DNA of 64,000 bases from Allomuricauda sp. TY007 (lineage in GTDB: Bacteria > Bacteroidota > Bacteroidia > Flavobacteriales > Flavobacteriaceae), in contig NZ_WUEG01000001.1 of NCBI RefSeq assembly GCF_010468565.1, positions 62,001 to 126,000 on the forward strand, written 5' to 3'. Positions 16,003 to 24,144 of the stretch are shown here, piece by piece; the stretch's first letter is position 1; each line of letters begins with the position of its first letter. The notes under the pieces were generated by a model. That model searched no databases and was not told where the DNA came from. It was given only the letters and a program-made list of their open reading frames with translations. The translations under genes were made by a program, and so were the position numbers.

Positions 16003-17169
16003 ATGGATATGGGAAAAAAGAACACATACGGAATCCGAGCTTTTATCAACGATGTACATTTATGGCTCGGACTAGTAAGCGGCATCATTATTTTCTTGGT
16101 TTGCCTTAGCGGTACCATCCTTACTTTTGAAAAAGAAATTGAACAGTGGTTCAAACAAGAGTTAAAAGTAGAAGTTGTCGGCACCAAAAAATCACTTTCC
16201 AGCTTGGTGAACAATCCCAACATCCGATCAAAAGGACAACTTAATTCCATTACCATCCCAACTGATGAGGCTTCACCCTACAAATTATCCATTAAAGAAA
16301 ACCCCGAACAACGCAGGGGAACTACTTATGAAGTAAATCCGTACACCGCTGAGATTTTGGCCCCACAAGAAACGGGAATGGACAAATTTATGTTCGGCAT
16401 GTTTAAAATGCACCGTTGGTTGTTGATGGACATTAAATGGGGAAGACCTATTGTGGGGATTGCTACCATTATTTTTATGATATTGGCCATTTCCGGTATT
16501 GTGCTTTGGTTCCCTAAAAAAGTAAAATGGAAAACCGTAAAAGCCGGTTTCAAAATCAAGACCAACGCCAATTGGAAGCGCATCAACCACGATTTGCACA
16601 ACACCTTGGGCTTTTATGCCTGCATTTTGATATTGATCATGGGCATTACCGGGCTGTGTTGGTCCTTTGAGGGGTATCGCGATGGTTTGAGTGCCATTAT
16701 GGGAACACGGGTGTTCGGAAACCGTGGTGGGGGCACAGAAGTTGATCTGGAGCGTTTGGCCAACGGCAAGTCCATTAACTTGGAAGAAGCCATTGCACTT
16801 GCCAACAAAGAGTTAAACTACCACGGTGAACTTACTGTGAGTTTGCCCAACGAAAAAAATCCAGTCTACAGTTTCCGTAAGATTGCAGACAATTCTTGGT
16901 CGACCGTGGCTCAGGACAGACTACAGATCCATGAATCGGGCGAAGTGGTCAGTAAAGAAATATATGCCGACAAACCGCTCAATGTAAAAATTGCTTCGGC
17001 CATAAAGCCGATTCACACCGGAACCATTTATGGCAGATTTAGCAAGTGGTTGTATTTCTTGGCCTGCTTGATCGGTACCAGCTTGCCCATTACGGGAACC
17101 ATCATCTACATCAACAAACTAAAAAAGAAAAGCAAAAGAAGGAAGAAGAATAAATTGGCTACAACTTAG
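16003..17169 (+). CDS. PepSY-associated membrane protein (iron-regulated, FoxB-like)
   Basis: A 388-residue inner-membrane protein of the PepSY-TM family. After a basic start ([17 protein letters not shown]) come four main helices: about 22-44, then a periplasmic domain with NPYTAEIL, 155-180, 203-225 and near the C-terminus ([23 protein letters not shown]). The histidines in [27 protein letters not shown] and KPIHTG match the heme-ligand positions of these proteins, which are linked to ferric-siderophore reduction. An in-frame upstream ATG at 15901 is rejected because it precedes the promoter. It overlaps the converging DnaJ-like gene by 4 bp. Confidence 0.83.
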   Translation: MDMGKKNTYGIRAFINDVHLWLGLVSGIIIFLVCLSGTILTFEKEIEQWFKQELKVEVVGTKKSLSSLVNNPNIRSKGQLNSITIPTDEASPYKLSIKENPEQRRGTTYEVNPYTAEILAPQETGMDKFMFGMFKMHRWLLMDIKWGRPIVGIATIIFMILAISGIVLWFPKKVKWKTVKAGFKIKTNANWKRINHDLHNTLGFYACILILIMGITGLCWSFEGYRDGLSAIMGTRVFGNRGGGTEVDLERLANGKSINLEEAIALANKELNYHGELTVSLPNEKNPVYSFRKIADNSWSTVAQDRLQIHESGEVVSKEIYADKPLNVKIASAIKPIHTGTIYGRFSKWLYFLACLIGTSLPITGTIIYINKLKKKSKRRKKNKLATT

Positions 17170-17903
17170 GAAAGTCCTCTTTCCTTTTGAATGGTCTCAT
17201 AGGCTTTTTGAACCTCTTTGAACTTTTCCTCAGCCCCATTTCGGATGGCTTCATTTTCAGTGACCACACGATCGGGATGGTACTTTTTGGCCATTTTTCG
17301 GTAAGCTTTTTTCACCTCTTCGTCGGTAGCGGTCTTCTCGATTTCCAAAATCTTGTACGAGTTGTCCGTCGATTTGATGAACATCGCCATGATACTTTCA
17401 AAATCGTGCTGGTTCACTCGAAAATAACCCGCTATCTCCCTTAATTTTTGAATTTCCGCCTTGCTTACCTGTCCATCGGACTGGGCAATCCCAAATAAAA
17501 AGTGAAGCATTTGCAAGCGTACCTCGTATCGGGTGCGCTGCACCATAAAATTGCAGATATGCTGCGCGGATATCTCCCGATTTTTTATAACATCGTTAAA
17601 CGTCCGGAAAATCGCGTTCGCTTTTTCCTTGCCATAGGTGCTCAAAAAATACTGTCGCACATAATCCAACTCCCTTTGGTTCACCTGCCCATCAGCCTTA
17701 ATAATTATGGAACAGAGCGAGAGCAGGTTCAGTTCAAAATCGGCAGGAGAAACCGATTGTCGGGTAGCATTTTCAAATATGGATCTGGGGTTATTTCCAG
17801 AACCTCCCATATTATCCAAAAAGGTTCCTACGATAAATCCCAAAATCGCTCCGGGAAATCGAAATAAATAATAACCGATAAAAGCGGCTATCCACTTGAT
17901 CAT
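17166..17903 (-). CDS. TerB/DnaJ-domain protein (DjlA-like)
   Basis: A 245-residue protein with a short hydrophobic glycine-rich N-terminus ([24 protein letters not shown]), a central TerB-like helical domain (about 50-165, with acidic [12 protein letters not shown] and [12 protein letters not shown]), and a C-terminal J domain (about 180-243) with [30 protein letters not shown] in part, including the HPD triad that stimulates Hsp70. This is the DjlA co-chaperone layout. A minus-strand -7 box TATCTTTG lies at 17929-17922. Confidence 0.88.
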   Translation of the reverse strand: MIKWIAAFIGYYLFRFPGAILGFIVGTFLDNMGGSGNNPRSIFENATRQSVSPADFELNLLSLCSIIIKADGQVNQRELDYVRQYFLSTYGKEKANAIFRTFNDVIKNREISAQHICNFMVQRTRYEVRLQMLHFLFGIAQSDGQVSKAEIQKLREIAGYFRVNQHDFESIMAMFIKSTDNSYKILEIEKTATDEEVKKAYRKMAKKYHPDRVVTENEAIRNGAEEKFKEVQKAYETIQKERGLS

Positions 17904-17921
17904 CTTTCAAAATTTAAACGG

Positions 17922-17929
17922 CAAAGATA
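17922..17929 (-). promoter_or_regulatory. -7 box of the DjlA-like gene
   Basis: The minus strand reads TATCTTTG, an exact TAnnTTTG, 19 bp before the start codon at 17903. Confidence 0.5.
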
Positions 17930-17995
17930 ACGGTTTGATAGAGAAACAAAGCTTTAAGCAATGTTAAGGGTGATGAAAAAACGCTAACAATACCG

Positions 17996-18003
17996 TATCT
18001 TTG
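17996..18003 (+). promoter_or_regulatory. -7 box of the bacilliredoxin gene
   Basis: TATCTTTG fits TAnnTTTG exactly and lies 23 bp before the ATG at 18026. The -33 element is not obvious. Confidence 0.5.
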
Positions 18004-18025
18004 TACTATAATCAAAAAGAAGTCT

Positions 18026-18436
18026 ATGTATCCAGAAGAATTGGTTAAACCTATGCGCGAAGACTTGGCCAGTGCCGGGTTCGAAGAACTACATACAAGT
18101 GAAGCCGTAAATGAAGCCTTAAAAAAAGATGGAACCACCTTGGTAGTGGTAAATTCGGTTTGCGGTTGTGCCGCTGCCAATGCAAGACCGGCTGCCAAAT
18201 TGAGCCTGCAAAACAGTAAAACTCCAAATAATTTGGTTACCGTTTTTGCCGGTGTGGATATGGAAGCTGTTGAAACAGCAAGAAACCACATGGTTCCCTT
18301 TCCTCCTTCCTCACCAAGTATGGCCTTGTTCAAAAATGGAGAATTGGTGCACATGATAGAAAGGCACCACATTGAAGGCAGGCCTGCCGAACTTATTGCA
18401 GAAAACTTGATGGAAGCCTATAACGAGCATTGCTAA
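18026..18436 (+). CDS. BrxA/BrxB family bacilliredoxin
   Basis: A 136-residue thioredoxin-fold protein. The redox motif is CGC at residues 46-48 within LVVVNSVCGCAAANARP, which is diagnostic for the YphP/YqiW (BrxA/BrxB) family. These proteins reduce bacillithiol mixed disulfides. It is a single-gene unit with its own -7 box (17996-18003) and terminator (18463-18485). Confidence 0.92.
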   Translation: MYPEELVKPMREDLASAGFEELHTSEAVNEALKKDGTTLVVVNSVCGCAAANARPAAKLSLQNSKTPNNLVTVFAGVDMEAVETARNHMVPFPPSSPSMALFKNGELVHMIERHHIEGRPAELIAENLMEAYNEHC

Positions 18437-18462
18437 AATCTAGGTAATAAAATATGGAATAG

Positions 18463-18485
18463 CCACCCTAAAGGGTGGTTTTTTT
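18463..18485 (+). terminator. Rho-independent terminator of the bacilliredoxin gene
   Basis: CCACCC (18463-18468) pairs with GGGTGG (18473-18478) over the loop TAAA and is followed by seven T (18479-18485). Confidence 0.92.
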
Positions 18486-18515
18486 ATTTTTACGGCAACC
18501 AATAAAAATGTACAC

Positions 18516-19253
18516 GTGCTAAAACTGCTTTCGTATCCCCTAACCGTTGTTTTCTTTCTGCTTTTTGGCCTGGTATTGGTTATTTTCCATCCCATACAGT
18601 GGGTTTGCCATACTATGTTCGGGTACAATGCACACAAAAAAAGTGTTTCCATACTTAATTGGTTCATTATGCGGTGTACCAATGTGCTGGGGACACGATA
18701 CAGTTTCCGGAACAAACAAAACATCCCGACCAATCGTCCACTGATTATAGTGACCAACCACCAAAGTATGTACGATATACCCCCTATTATTTGGTATATG
18801 CGAAAGTACCACCCCAAATTTGTGAGCAAAATTGAATTGGGAAAAGGAATACCCAGCGTATCTTACAACTTAAGGCATGGCGGTTCCGCTTTGATCGATA
18901 GAAAAGACCCGAAACAATCCATCGCCGAGCTTCAAAAGTTGGCCAAGTATATCGAGGCGAACAACCGAAGTGCCGTAATTTTTCCCGAAGGTACCCGAAG
19001 CAGGAACGGAGTGCCCAAACCTTTCAGGACCACGGGACTTAAAGTGATGTTGAAAAATGCACCCTCCGCTTTAATCGTTCCCATCAGCATCAATAACTCA
19101 TGGAAACTATTGCGTTACGGTAAATTTCCTATGGGACTGGGTTCCCATGTTACTTTTGAAGTACATCCGCCCATAGCAAATCAAGGCAAGGCCGATGAAC
19201 TCATTGTCCAGATAGAAAACCAAATTGTATCGGGAGTTAAAACCAAAGGATGA
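18516..19253 (+). CDS. 1-acyl-sn-glycerol-3-phosphate acyltransferase
   Basis: A 245-residue PlsC-type acyltransferase that would make phosphatidate at the inner membrane. A hydrophobic anchor (7-31) is followed by the catalytic NHQSMYD (H82, D87 of HX4D), GGSALIDRKDP and the FPEGTRSR block near 155-162. The start is GTG at 18516; the ATG at 18508 is out of frame. It overlaps the HD-domain gene by 4 bp (ATGA), so translation is coupled. Confidence 0.92.
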   Translation: MLKLLSYPLTVVFFLLFGLVLVIFHPIQWVCHTMFGYNAHKKSVSILNWFIMRCTNVLGTRYSFRNKQNIPTNRPLIIVTNHQSMYDIPPIIWYMRKYHPKFVSKIELGKGIPSVSYNLRHGGSALIDRKDPKQSIAELQKLAKYIEANNRSAVIFPEGTRSRNGVPKPFRTTGLKVMLKNAPSALIVPISINNSWKLLRYGKFPMGLGSHVTFEVHPPIANQGKADELIVQIENQIVSGVKTKG

Positions 19254-19909
19254 AGGAAAGCCAATTGATACAAAACACCATTGATTTTGTAAAAGAAGAG
19301 CTCAAAAATGCGGAAGGAGGACACGATTGGTTCCATATTGAACGTGTTTTCAACACCTCAAAATTACTGTTGAAACACGAACAGGCAAATGCTTTGGTCG
19401 TGCAACTGGCAGCATTGCTTCATGATATTGCCGACCCCAAATTCCATGATGGAGATGAGACCATTGGTCCAAAAACTGCGGAAACATTTCTTACATCCAA
19501 ATCCGTTGATGAAATAACCATCGAGCATGTTGTGAACATCATCAAGCACATGTCCTTTAAGAACAGTCTGGAAACGGAAACAGAAAAATTTACATCCAAA
19601 GAGCTTCAAATTGTGCAGGATGCCGATCGTTTGGATGCCATTGGCGCCATTGGGATTGCCAGAGCCTTCAATTACGGAGGTTTTAAAAACAGGGAACTTC
19701 ACAACCCCACGATTCCGCCCAACCTCAACATGACCAAGGAGGAATACAAAAAATCAAAAGGGCCCACGATCAACCATTTTTACGAAAAGCTATTGTTGCT
19801 CAAAGAGAAAATGAACACGGCAAGCGGAAAAAAACTGGCTGAGGAACGTCATCAGTTTATGCTGGACTATCTCAATCAGTTTTACAAAGAGTGGAACGGG
19901 GATGAATAA
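19250..19909 (+). CDS. HD-domain phosphohydrolase
   Basis: A 219-residue metal-dependent hydrolase of the YedJ-like HD family. The ligands are seen in GGHDWFHIERV (H25) and LLHDIADPKFHDGD (H58, D59), and the fourth metal residue is likely in IVQDADRLDAIG. Substrates in this family are usually nucleotides but are not known here. It is translationally coupled to the acyltransferase (ATGA overlap). Confidence 0.88.
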   Translation: MKESQLIQNTIDFVKEELKNAEGGHDWFHIERVFNTSKLLLKHEQANALVVQLAALLHDIADPKFHDGDETIGPKTAETFLTSKSVDEITIEHVVNIIKHMSFKNSLETETEKFTSKELQIVQDADRLDAIGAIGIARAFNYGGFKNRELHNPTIPPNLNMTKEEYKKSKGPTINHFYEKLLLLKEKMNTASGKKLAEERHQFMLDYLNQFYKEWNGDE

Positions 19910-19972
19910 TCGCTAGGATAACTCTTTCAGTTTTTTGTATCTTGGGATTTCACTTAAATCAAACTAAACAAA

Positions 19973-21397
19973 ATGCAAAGAAGAAAGTTCATCAAAAACA
20001 CAGCGGCCGCTTCAGCTGCGTTTTCCATTGTCCCAAGTCATGTAATGGGCAGAACCCACATTCCCCCAAGTGACACGCTGTATGTAGCCGGTTTTGGTGT
20101 TGGCGGAAGGGGAAATTCCGTAATCAATGGCTTAAACGATACCGGAAGGGTAAAATTTGTGGCGTTCTGCGATGTGGATGACCGTCGCGCCCAACAAACC
20201 TACGAACAATTCCCCGATGTAAAGCGTTTTAAGGATTTTAGAAAGGTCTTTGATGCACATATAAGCGATATTGATGCCATTGCCGTGGCAACTCCAGACC
20301 ATACACACGCCACCATTTCTTTACCGTTTATGCGTGAAAAAAAACATGCCTACGTGGAAAAACCATTGACCCACAATATTTACGAGGCACGGTTAATGAC
20401 CCAAGTTGCAAAAGAACAGGGCATCGTAACCCAAATGGGAAACCAGGGAGCATCCAGCGATGGTAGCCGAATAGCACGCGAATGGGTAGAATCGGGCATT
20501 ATTGGAAAAGTACACACCATAGATTGTTGGACCAACCGACCTGTGTGGCCACAAGGCGTTCCCTTGCCTACAAAAAAAGACCGTATTCCAAGAGGATTGG
20601 ATTGGGACCTTTGGTTGGGACCTGCCAAAATGAGGGACTACAACGATGCCTACCTTCCCTTTAAATGGAGAGGCTTCTGGGACTTCGGAACTGGAGCTTT
20701 GGGAGATATGGGATGCCACATTATGGAAACACCTTTTAGCGTTCTTGACCTTGGTTATCCCAAAGAGGCAGAAGCAAGTTGCACCACAGTCTGGGTAGAT
20801 GATTTTGTAGAAGCGGATTATAGCCATTCCTGTCCCCCTTCATCCAAAATTCACTTGAAGTTTGAGCACGAAGAGCACGGCGATATTGCTTTAAACTGGT
20901 ATGATGGTGGTATAAAACCAAACTTGCCCGATGAACTTAAAGACGATGAAACCATCGGTGATGATGGTGGCGGAACCATCATGTATGGTGAAAAAGGCAT
21001 ATTGGTATGCGATACGTATTCTAGAAATGCAAGATTGCTCCCGTCAGAAATGATGGACCTGTACAAAACCCCAGCTCCCAAATACGATAGGGTACCTGGT
21101 GGAATAGATGGCCATTTCGCCAATTTTGTTGATGGTTGCCAAAAGGGTACGCCAACTTCTTCCAACTTTGAAAAAGCGGGAAGACTGACGGAAACCGTAC
21201 TTATGGGCAACTTGGCAGTTAAAGCCTTTCAATACAAAGAGTTGCAAGAAGGAAAAACTCCCAGCGATTGGAGTCCTTACAATTCTCCCGGAAGAAGAAA
21301 ACTTTTTTGGGATGGCGATAACATGAAGATTACCAATTACGAGAAAGCCAACGACTGGGTGACCCGAGATTACCGCAAAGGCTGGGAATTGAAATAG
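19973..21397 (+). CDS. Tat-exported Gfo/Idh/MocA family oxidoreductase
   Basis: A 474-residue protein with a twin-arginine signal MQRRKFIKNTAAASAAFSIVPSHVMG. The Rossmann motif GVGGRGNS is near residue 38, the family signature reads VEKPLTHN (in place of CEKP), and GDMGCHIMETPF supplies the catalytic-region histidine. Exported members of this family carry tightly bound cofactor and act on glycosides in the periplasm; the substrate here is unknown. It is a single gene closed by a strong terminator at 21417. It could work with the sugar-oxidation locus at the left of the window, but that is only a suggestion. Confidence 0.87.
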   Translation: MQRRKFIKNTAAASAAFSIVPSHVMGRTHIPPSDTLYVAGFGVGGRGNSVINGLNDTGRVKFVAFCDVDDRRAQQTYEQFPDVKRFKDFRKVFDAHISDIDAIAVATPDHTHATISLPFMREKKHAYVEKPLTHNIYEARLMTQVAKEQGIVTQMGNQGASSDGSRIAREWVESGIIGKVHTIDCWTNRPVWPQGVPLPTKKDRIPRGLDWDLWLGPAKMRDYNDAYLPFKWRGFWDFGTGALGDMGCHIMETPFSVLDLGYPKEAEASCTTVWVDDFVEADYSHSCPPSSKIHLKFEHEEHGDIALNWYDGGIKPNLPDELKDDETIGDDGGGTIMYGEKGILVCDTYSRNARLLPSEMMDLYKTPAPKYDRVPGGIDGHFANFVDGCQKGTPTSSNFEKAGRLTETVLMGNLAVKAFQYKELQEGKTPSDWSPYNSPGRRKLFWDGDNMKITNYEKANDWVTRDYRKGWELK

Positions 21398-21416
21398 GTT
21401 GAATTTTTTAATATTG

Positions 21417-21445
21417 AAAATGGCCCGTTTTGGGCCATTTTTTTT
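21417..21445 (+). terminator. Rho-independent terminator of the Tat-exported oxidoreductase
   Basis: AAAATGGCCC (21417-21426) and GGGCCATTTT (21432-21441) form a perfect 10-bp stem over the loop GTTTT, with the T run continuing to 21445. Confidence 0.95.
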
Positions 21446-21581
21446 GCTTATATCAATGCTTGCCCTACACGGATTCCATTAATCGGCATAGTTGAGGTTT
21501 ATAGGTTTTGGGTACCCTAAAAATAGACTATGCTTATCTTAGTAATTGACCTGTCCGTTGAACCTAAAATGGACCAAAGTC
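21446..21581. other. Spacer beside the transposase remnant, nothing recognised
   Basis: I see no gene in this stretch. On the minus strand it continues downstream of the IS110-like fragment and may be decayed transposase sequence, but several stops interrupt it and I cannot align it from memory. Confidence 0.4.
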
Positions 21582-21737
21582 TTACACCACGGATCGGCCC
21601 GCCAATGGAAAACCTTTGATCAGCTTTTTAAAAGTTGACGGGGCAATTAAGCAAACACCAAGGATCATCTTGTTTTCTTTCTTAAAAGAAACATCAAAAG
21701 TTTGCTTGCCAATGCCGATTCCTATAATTTTATGCAT
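21582..21737 (-). pseudogene. Remnant of an IS110-family transposase (N-terminal end)
   Basis: A 51-codon frame begins MHKIIGIGIGKQTFDVSFKK and later reads STFKKLIKGF. IS110 transposases begin M.k.iGiDisK.tfdv.., then ...f....kGF..L... The family Asp that starts the DEDD catalytic set is glycine here (IGIGIGK), and the frame stops after 51 residues, where an intact enzyme has about 320. No inverted repeats or flanking duplication are recognisable. The call rests on the N-terminal motif alone. Confidence 0.6.
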
Positions 21738-21991
21738 ATATAGTTTTTAAATGCCCGTAGATTATCAATTCTAAGTCAGCCTTTGGCCCGATGAACCGTT
21801 CAATCTTTAGGCATCTGCAGAAAGGGACGGACATTTCGAGCTGTTTTTAAACCAACAACAATAAACAGTCTGGCTCTTTCTCTTTTGTATTCATCTATTT
21901 TTAAAGATCAATATAATTCTAACCTCTAGCAAACATAGTTTAACAGTACATTTTAATTTCTATTGATTCCCGTTTTTGCGGGGAAGAAGAT
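21738..21991. other. Non-coding stretch before the zinc-ribbon gene
   Basis: It is AT-rich with no open frame that I can support, no exact TAnnTTTG box and no strong hairpin. It contains the promoter of the following gene by position only. Confidence 0.4.
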
Positions 21992-23086
21992 ATGGAAGAA
22001 CAAAAAATCCAAAAGACCGAACTCAAAAAAGCTTGTGTCAATTGTGGGGCAGAGCTAAAATACAAACCTGGCACCACCAGCATTAGTTGTGAATACTGCG
22101 GTCATGAAGAGAACATCTCCATAAAAGAAAGCGGTTTTGAAGAGTTGGAGCTGTACCCTTTTTTACAGGAAATGGGTTCACAAAAGCACAGTGAGGAAAT
22201 TTCCATGCTGCATTGCAAAAATTGCGGGGCCGACCAACATGTTGAGGAAAACTACAAATCGCTCCATTGTGTGTATTGCGGGCAACCCTTGGTCATCGAA
22301 GATGCCCACAAGGAAAACTGGATCTTACCTGGTGCAGTCCTCCCCTTTCAAATTGACAAAAAACAATCCTTTGCCATTTTTAAGAAGTGGGTAAAGCACT
22401 TGTGGTTCGCCCCCAACAACTTAAAAAAAGCCGCTCTCGACCCTCAATTTACCAAAGGCCTGTATTTACCCTATTGGACTTTTGATGCGCAACTGTACGC
22501 CTCCTACACAGGTCAGCGGGGAGAATATTATTACGAGACCCGAAGAGTGCGCAATGCCAATGGCAAAATGGTGACCCAAAGGGTCAGGAAAACTAGATGG
22601 TACCCTGCATCGGGAGAAGTTTCGGGATTTGTGGACGATACCTTAATCAAAGCTTCGCACCAAAAAACCGGAAGAATTCCAAGTAAAATTGCCTATTGGG
22701 ACTTAAAAAAATTACAACCCTTTAGCAGTGGTTTTCTTTCAGGTTTTGTGACGGAAAAATATACGATTCCTTTAAAAGATGGTCACCTACATTCCAGAGA
22801 GGTAGCAAGAGGGATAGCCGATACTTGGTGCAGGCGCGATATTGGCGGCGACACCCAGCGCATAACCAGTATGGATATGAAACTGTCCGAAGAGACTTTT
22901 AAACACATTTTATTGCCCGTTTATGTAAGTGCCTACCGCTATAATGGCAAGGAATACAACTTTTTTATCAACGGGGAAAACGGGCAAATCTCGGGCACAC
23001 GACCTTATAGCTTTTGGAAAATCTTCTTTACAGTGTTGGCTGTACTTGCGGTTATCGGAGTGATTGTGTTCCTTTCAAAAAAATAA
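21992..23086 (+). CDS. Double zinc-ribbon membrane-anchored protein
   Basis: A 364-residue protein with two Cys4 zinc ribbons at the N-terminus: C15/C18 with C33/C36 and C75/C78 with C93/C96. A central domain (about 110-340) has FKKWVKHLWFAPNNLKKAA, LYLPYWTFDAQLYASYTGQRGEYYYETR in part, and HILLPVYVSAYRYNGKEYNFFING. One C-terminal membrane helix (about 343-361) ends in SKK, so it looks tail-anchored. It resembles proteins described as TFIIB-type zinc-ribbon or primosomal-N'-like; the function is unknown. The hydrolase gene follows 3 bp later. Confidence 0.8.
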   Translation: MEEQKIQKTELKKACVNCGAELKYKPGTTSISCEYCGHEENISIKESGFEELELYPFLQEMGSQKHSEEISMLHCKNCGADQHVEENYKSLHCVYCGQPLVIEDAHKENWILPGAVLPFQIDKKQSFAIFKKWVKHLWFAPNNLKKAALDPQFTKGLYLPYWTFDAQLYASYTGQRGEYYYETRRVRNANGKMVTQRVRKTRWYPASGEVSGFVDDTLIKASHQKTGRIPSKIAYWDLKKLQPFSSGFLSGFVTEKYTIPLKDGHLHSREVARGIADTWCRRDIGGDTQRITSMDMKLSEETFKHILLPVYVSAYRYNGKEYNFFINGENGQISGTRPYSFWKIFFTVLAVLAVIGVIVFLSKK

Positions 23087-23089
23087 ACA

Positions 23090-24022
23090 ATGAAAAAGCT
23101 TCTATTACTTTTACTTCTCCTTCCTATTGCTTCTTGTGCGCAAGATGGTAAAATTATATCAAAAGAACCTCTTGTCCTTTCCGATTCCATAAAAATACGG
23201 TTGGCCAAAGGAGTACCCCATCTTGATTCCATTCAATTCTCCAAAATAACCTATCTATCTGATGGTTTGAAGGTTACCGGATACATTGCCGAGCCAAAAA
23301 AAGAAGGTGTTTATCCCTGTATCATCTCAAATCGTGGCGGCAATAGAGATTTTGGGAAGTGGACACCTTTGAGTATTGGTTTTTTTATGGGTAAAATGGC
23401 CGGCTGGGGATATGTAGTGATTGCCAGTCAATATCGGGGCAACGATGGTGGTGAAGGATTGGAACAGTTTGGCGGCGATGATGTAAACGATGTATTGAAT
23501 TTAGTGCCTGTCTTGAATCAACTACCAAAGGCAGATACGACTCGAATTGGCATGGAAGGGGGTAGTCGCGGTGGAATGATGACCTATTTGGCCTTAAGAA
23601 AATCCTGTAAATTCAAGGCAGCAGCAGTAATTGCAGGAGTGGCCGATTCACATCTCAACATATTAAAGCGACCGGAAATGGAAGAACATGTGTATTCAGA
23701 ACTGGTTCCCAATTACAATACGGACAAGGAAAACCAATTGGACCAACGCTCAGTTGTGCAATGGGCCGATGAGATGTGCAAAAGCACACCCCTTTTAATC
23801 ATGCACGGGAATGCGGATTGGCGGGTTTCTCCTGAAGAATCGCTACATCTGGTGAATCAATTGTACAAGTACAAACATCCAACACGGTTTATCCTTTTTG
23901 AAGGGGCAGATCACGGTATTCGAGAGTATCGGGAAGATATGTTCCACTCCATAAAAAATCACTTTGACCGATATGTTAGGGATGAAAACCCACTTCCCAA
24001 TATGGAGCCACACGGAAGGTAA
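23090..24022 (+). CDS. Alpha/beta hydrolase lipoprotein (prolyl-oligopeptidase-like)
   Basis: A 310-residue secreted hydrolase. The signal MKKLLLLLLLLPIASC has a lipobox with C16. The nucleophile is S159 in GMEGGSRGGMM, the acid is likely the Asp of MHGNADWRVSPEES, and the histidine is in EGADHGIREY, the prolyl-oligopeptidase/dipeptidyl-peptidase S9 order. The short N-terminal part is no beta-propeller, so it is a stand-alone hydrolase domain. It probably cleaves esters or small peptides at the cell envelope; the substrate is unknown. It is 3 bp after the zinc-ribbon gene. Confidence 0.87.
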   Translation: MKKLLLLLLLLPIASCAQDGKIISKEPLVLSDSIKIRLAKGVPHLDSIQFSKITYLSDGLKVTGYIAEPKKEGVYPCIISNRGGNRDFGKWTPLSIGFFMGKMAGWGYVVIASQYRGNDGGEGLEQFGGDDVNDVLNLVPVLNQLPKADTTRIGMEGGSRGGMMTYLALRKSCKFKAAAVIAGVADSHLNILKRPEMEEHVYSELVPNYNTDKENQLDQRSVVQWADEMCKSTPLLIMHGNADWRVSPEESLHLVNQLYKYKHPTRFILFEGADHGIREYREDMFHSIKNHFDRYVRDENPLPNMEPHGR

Positions 24023-24026
24023 ACTT

Positions 24027-24056
24027 AATCACCAAACAAACTGCATTGGGGTGATT
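24027..24056 (+). terminator. Weak hairpin after the hydrolase gene
   Basis: AATCACC (24027-24033) is complementary to GGTGATT (24050-24056) across 16 bases, closed further by CA/TG. No T run follows, so termination here would be weak at best. Confidence 0.25.
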
Positions 24057-24144
24057 GGTCTTATTCAAAAAAAGCAGAAACAATTGTAATGTAATCTGCA
24101 CATATTTTGTAAGTTAGCGTTCCTCTTCACACTAACCTCATTTT

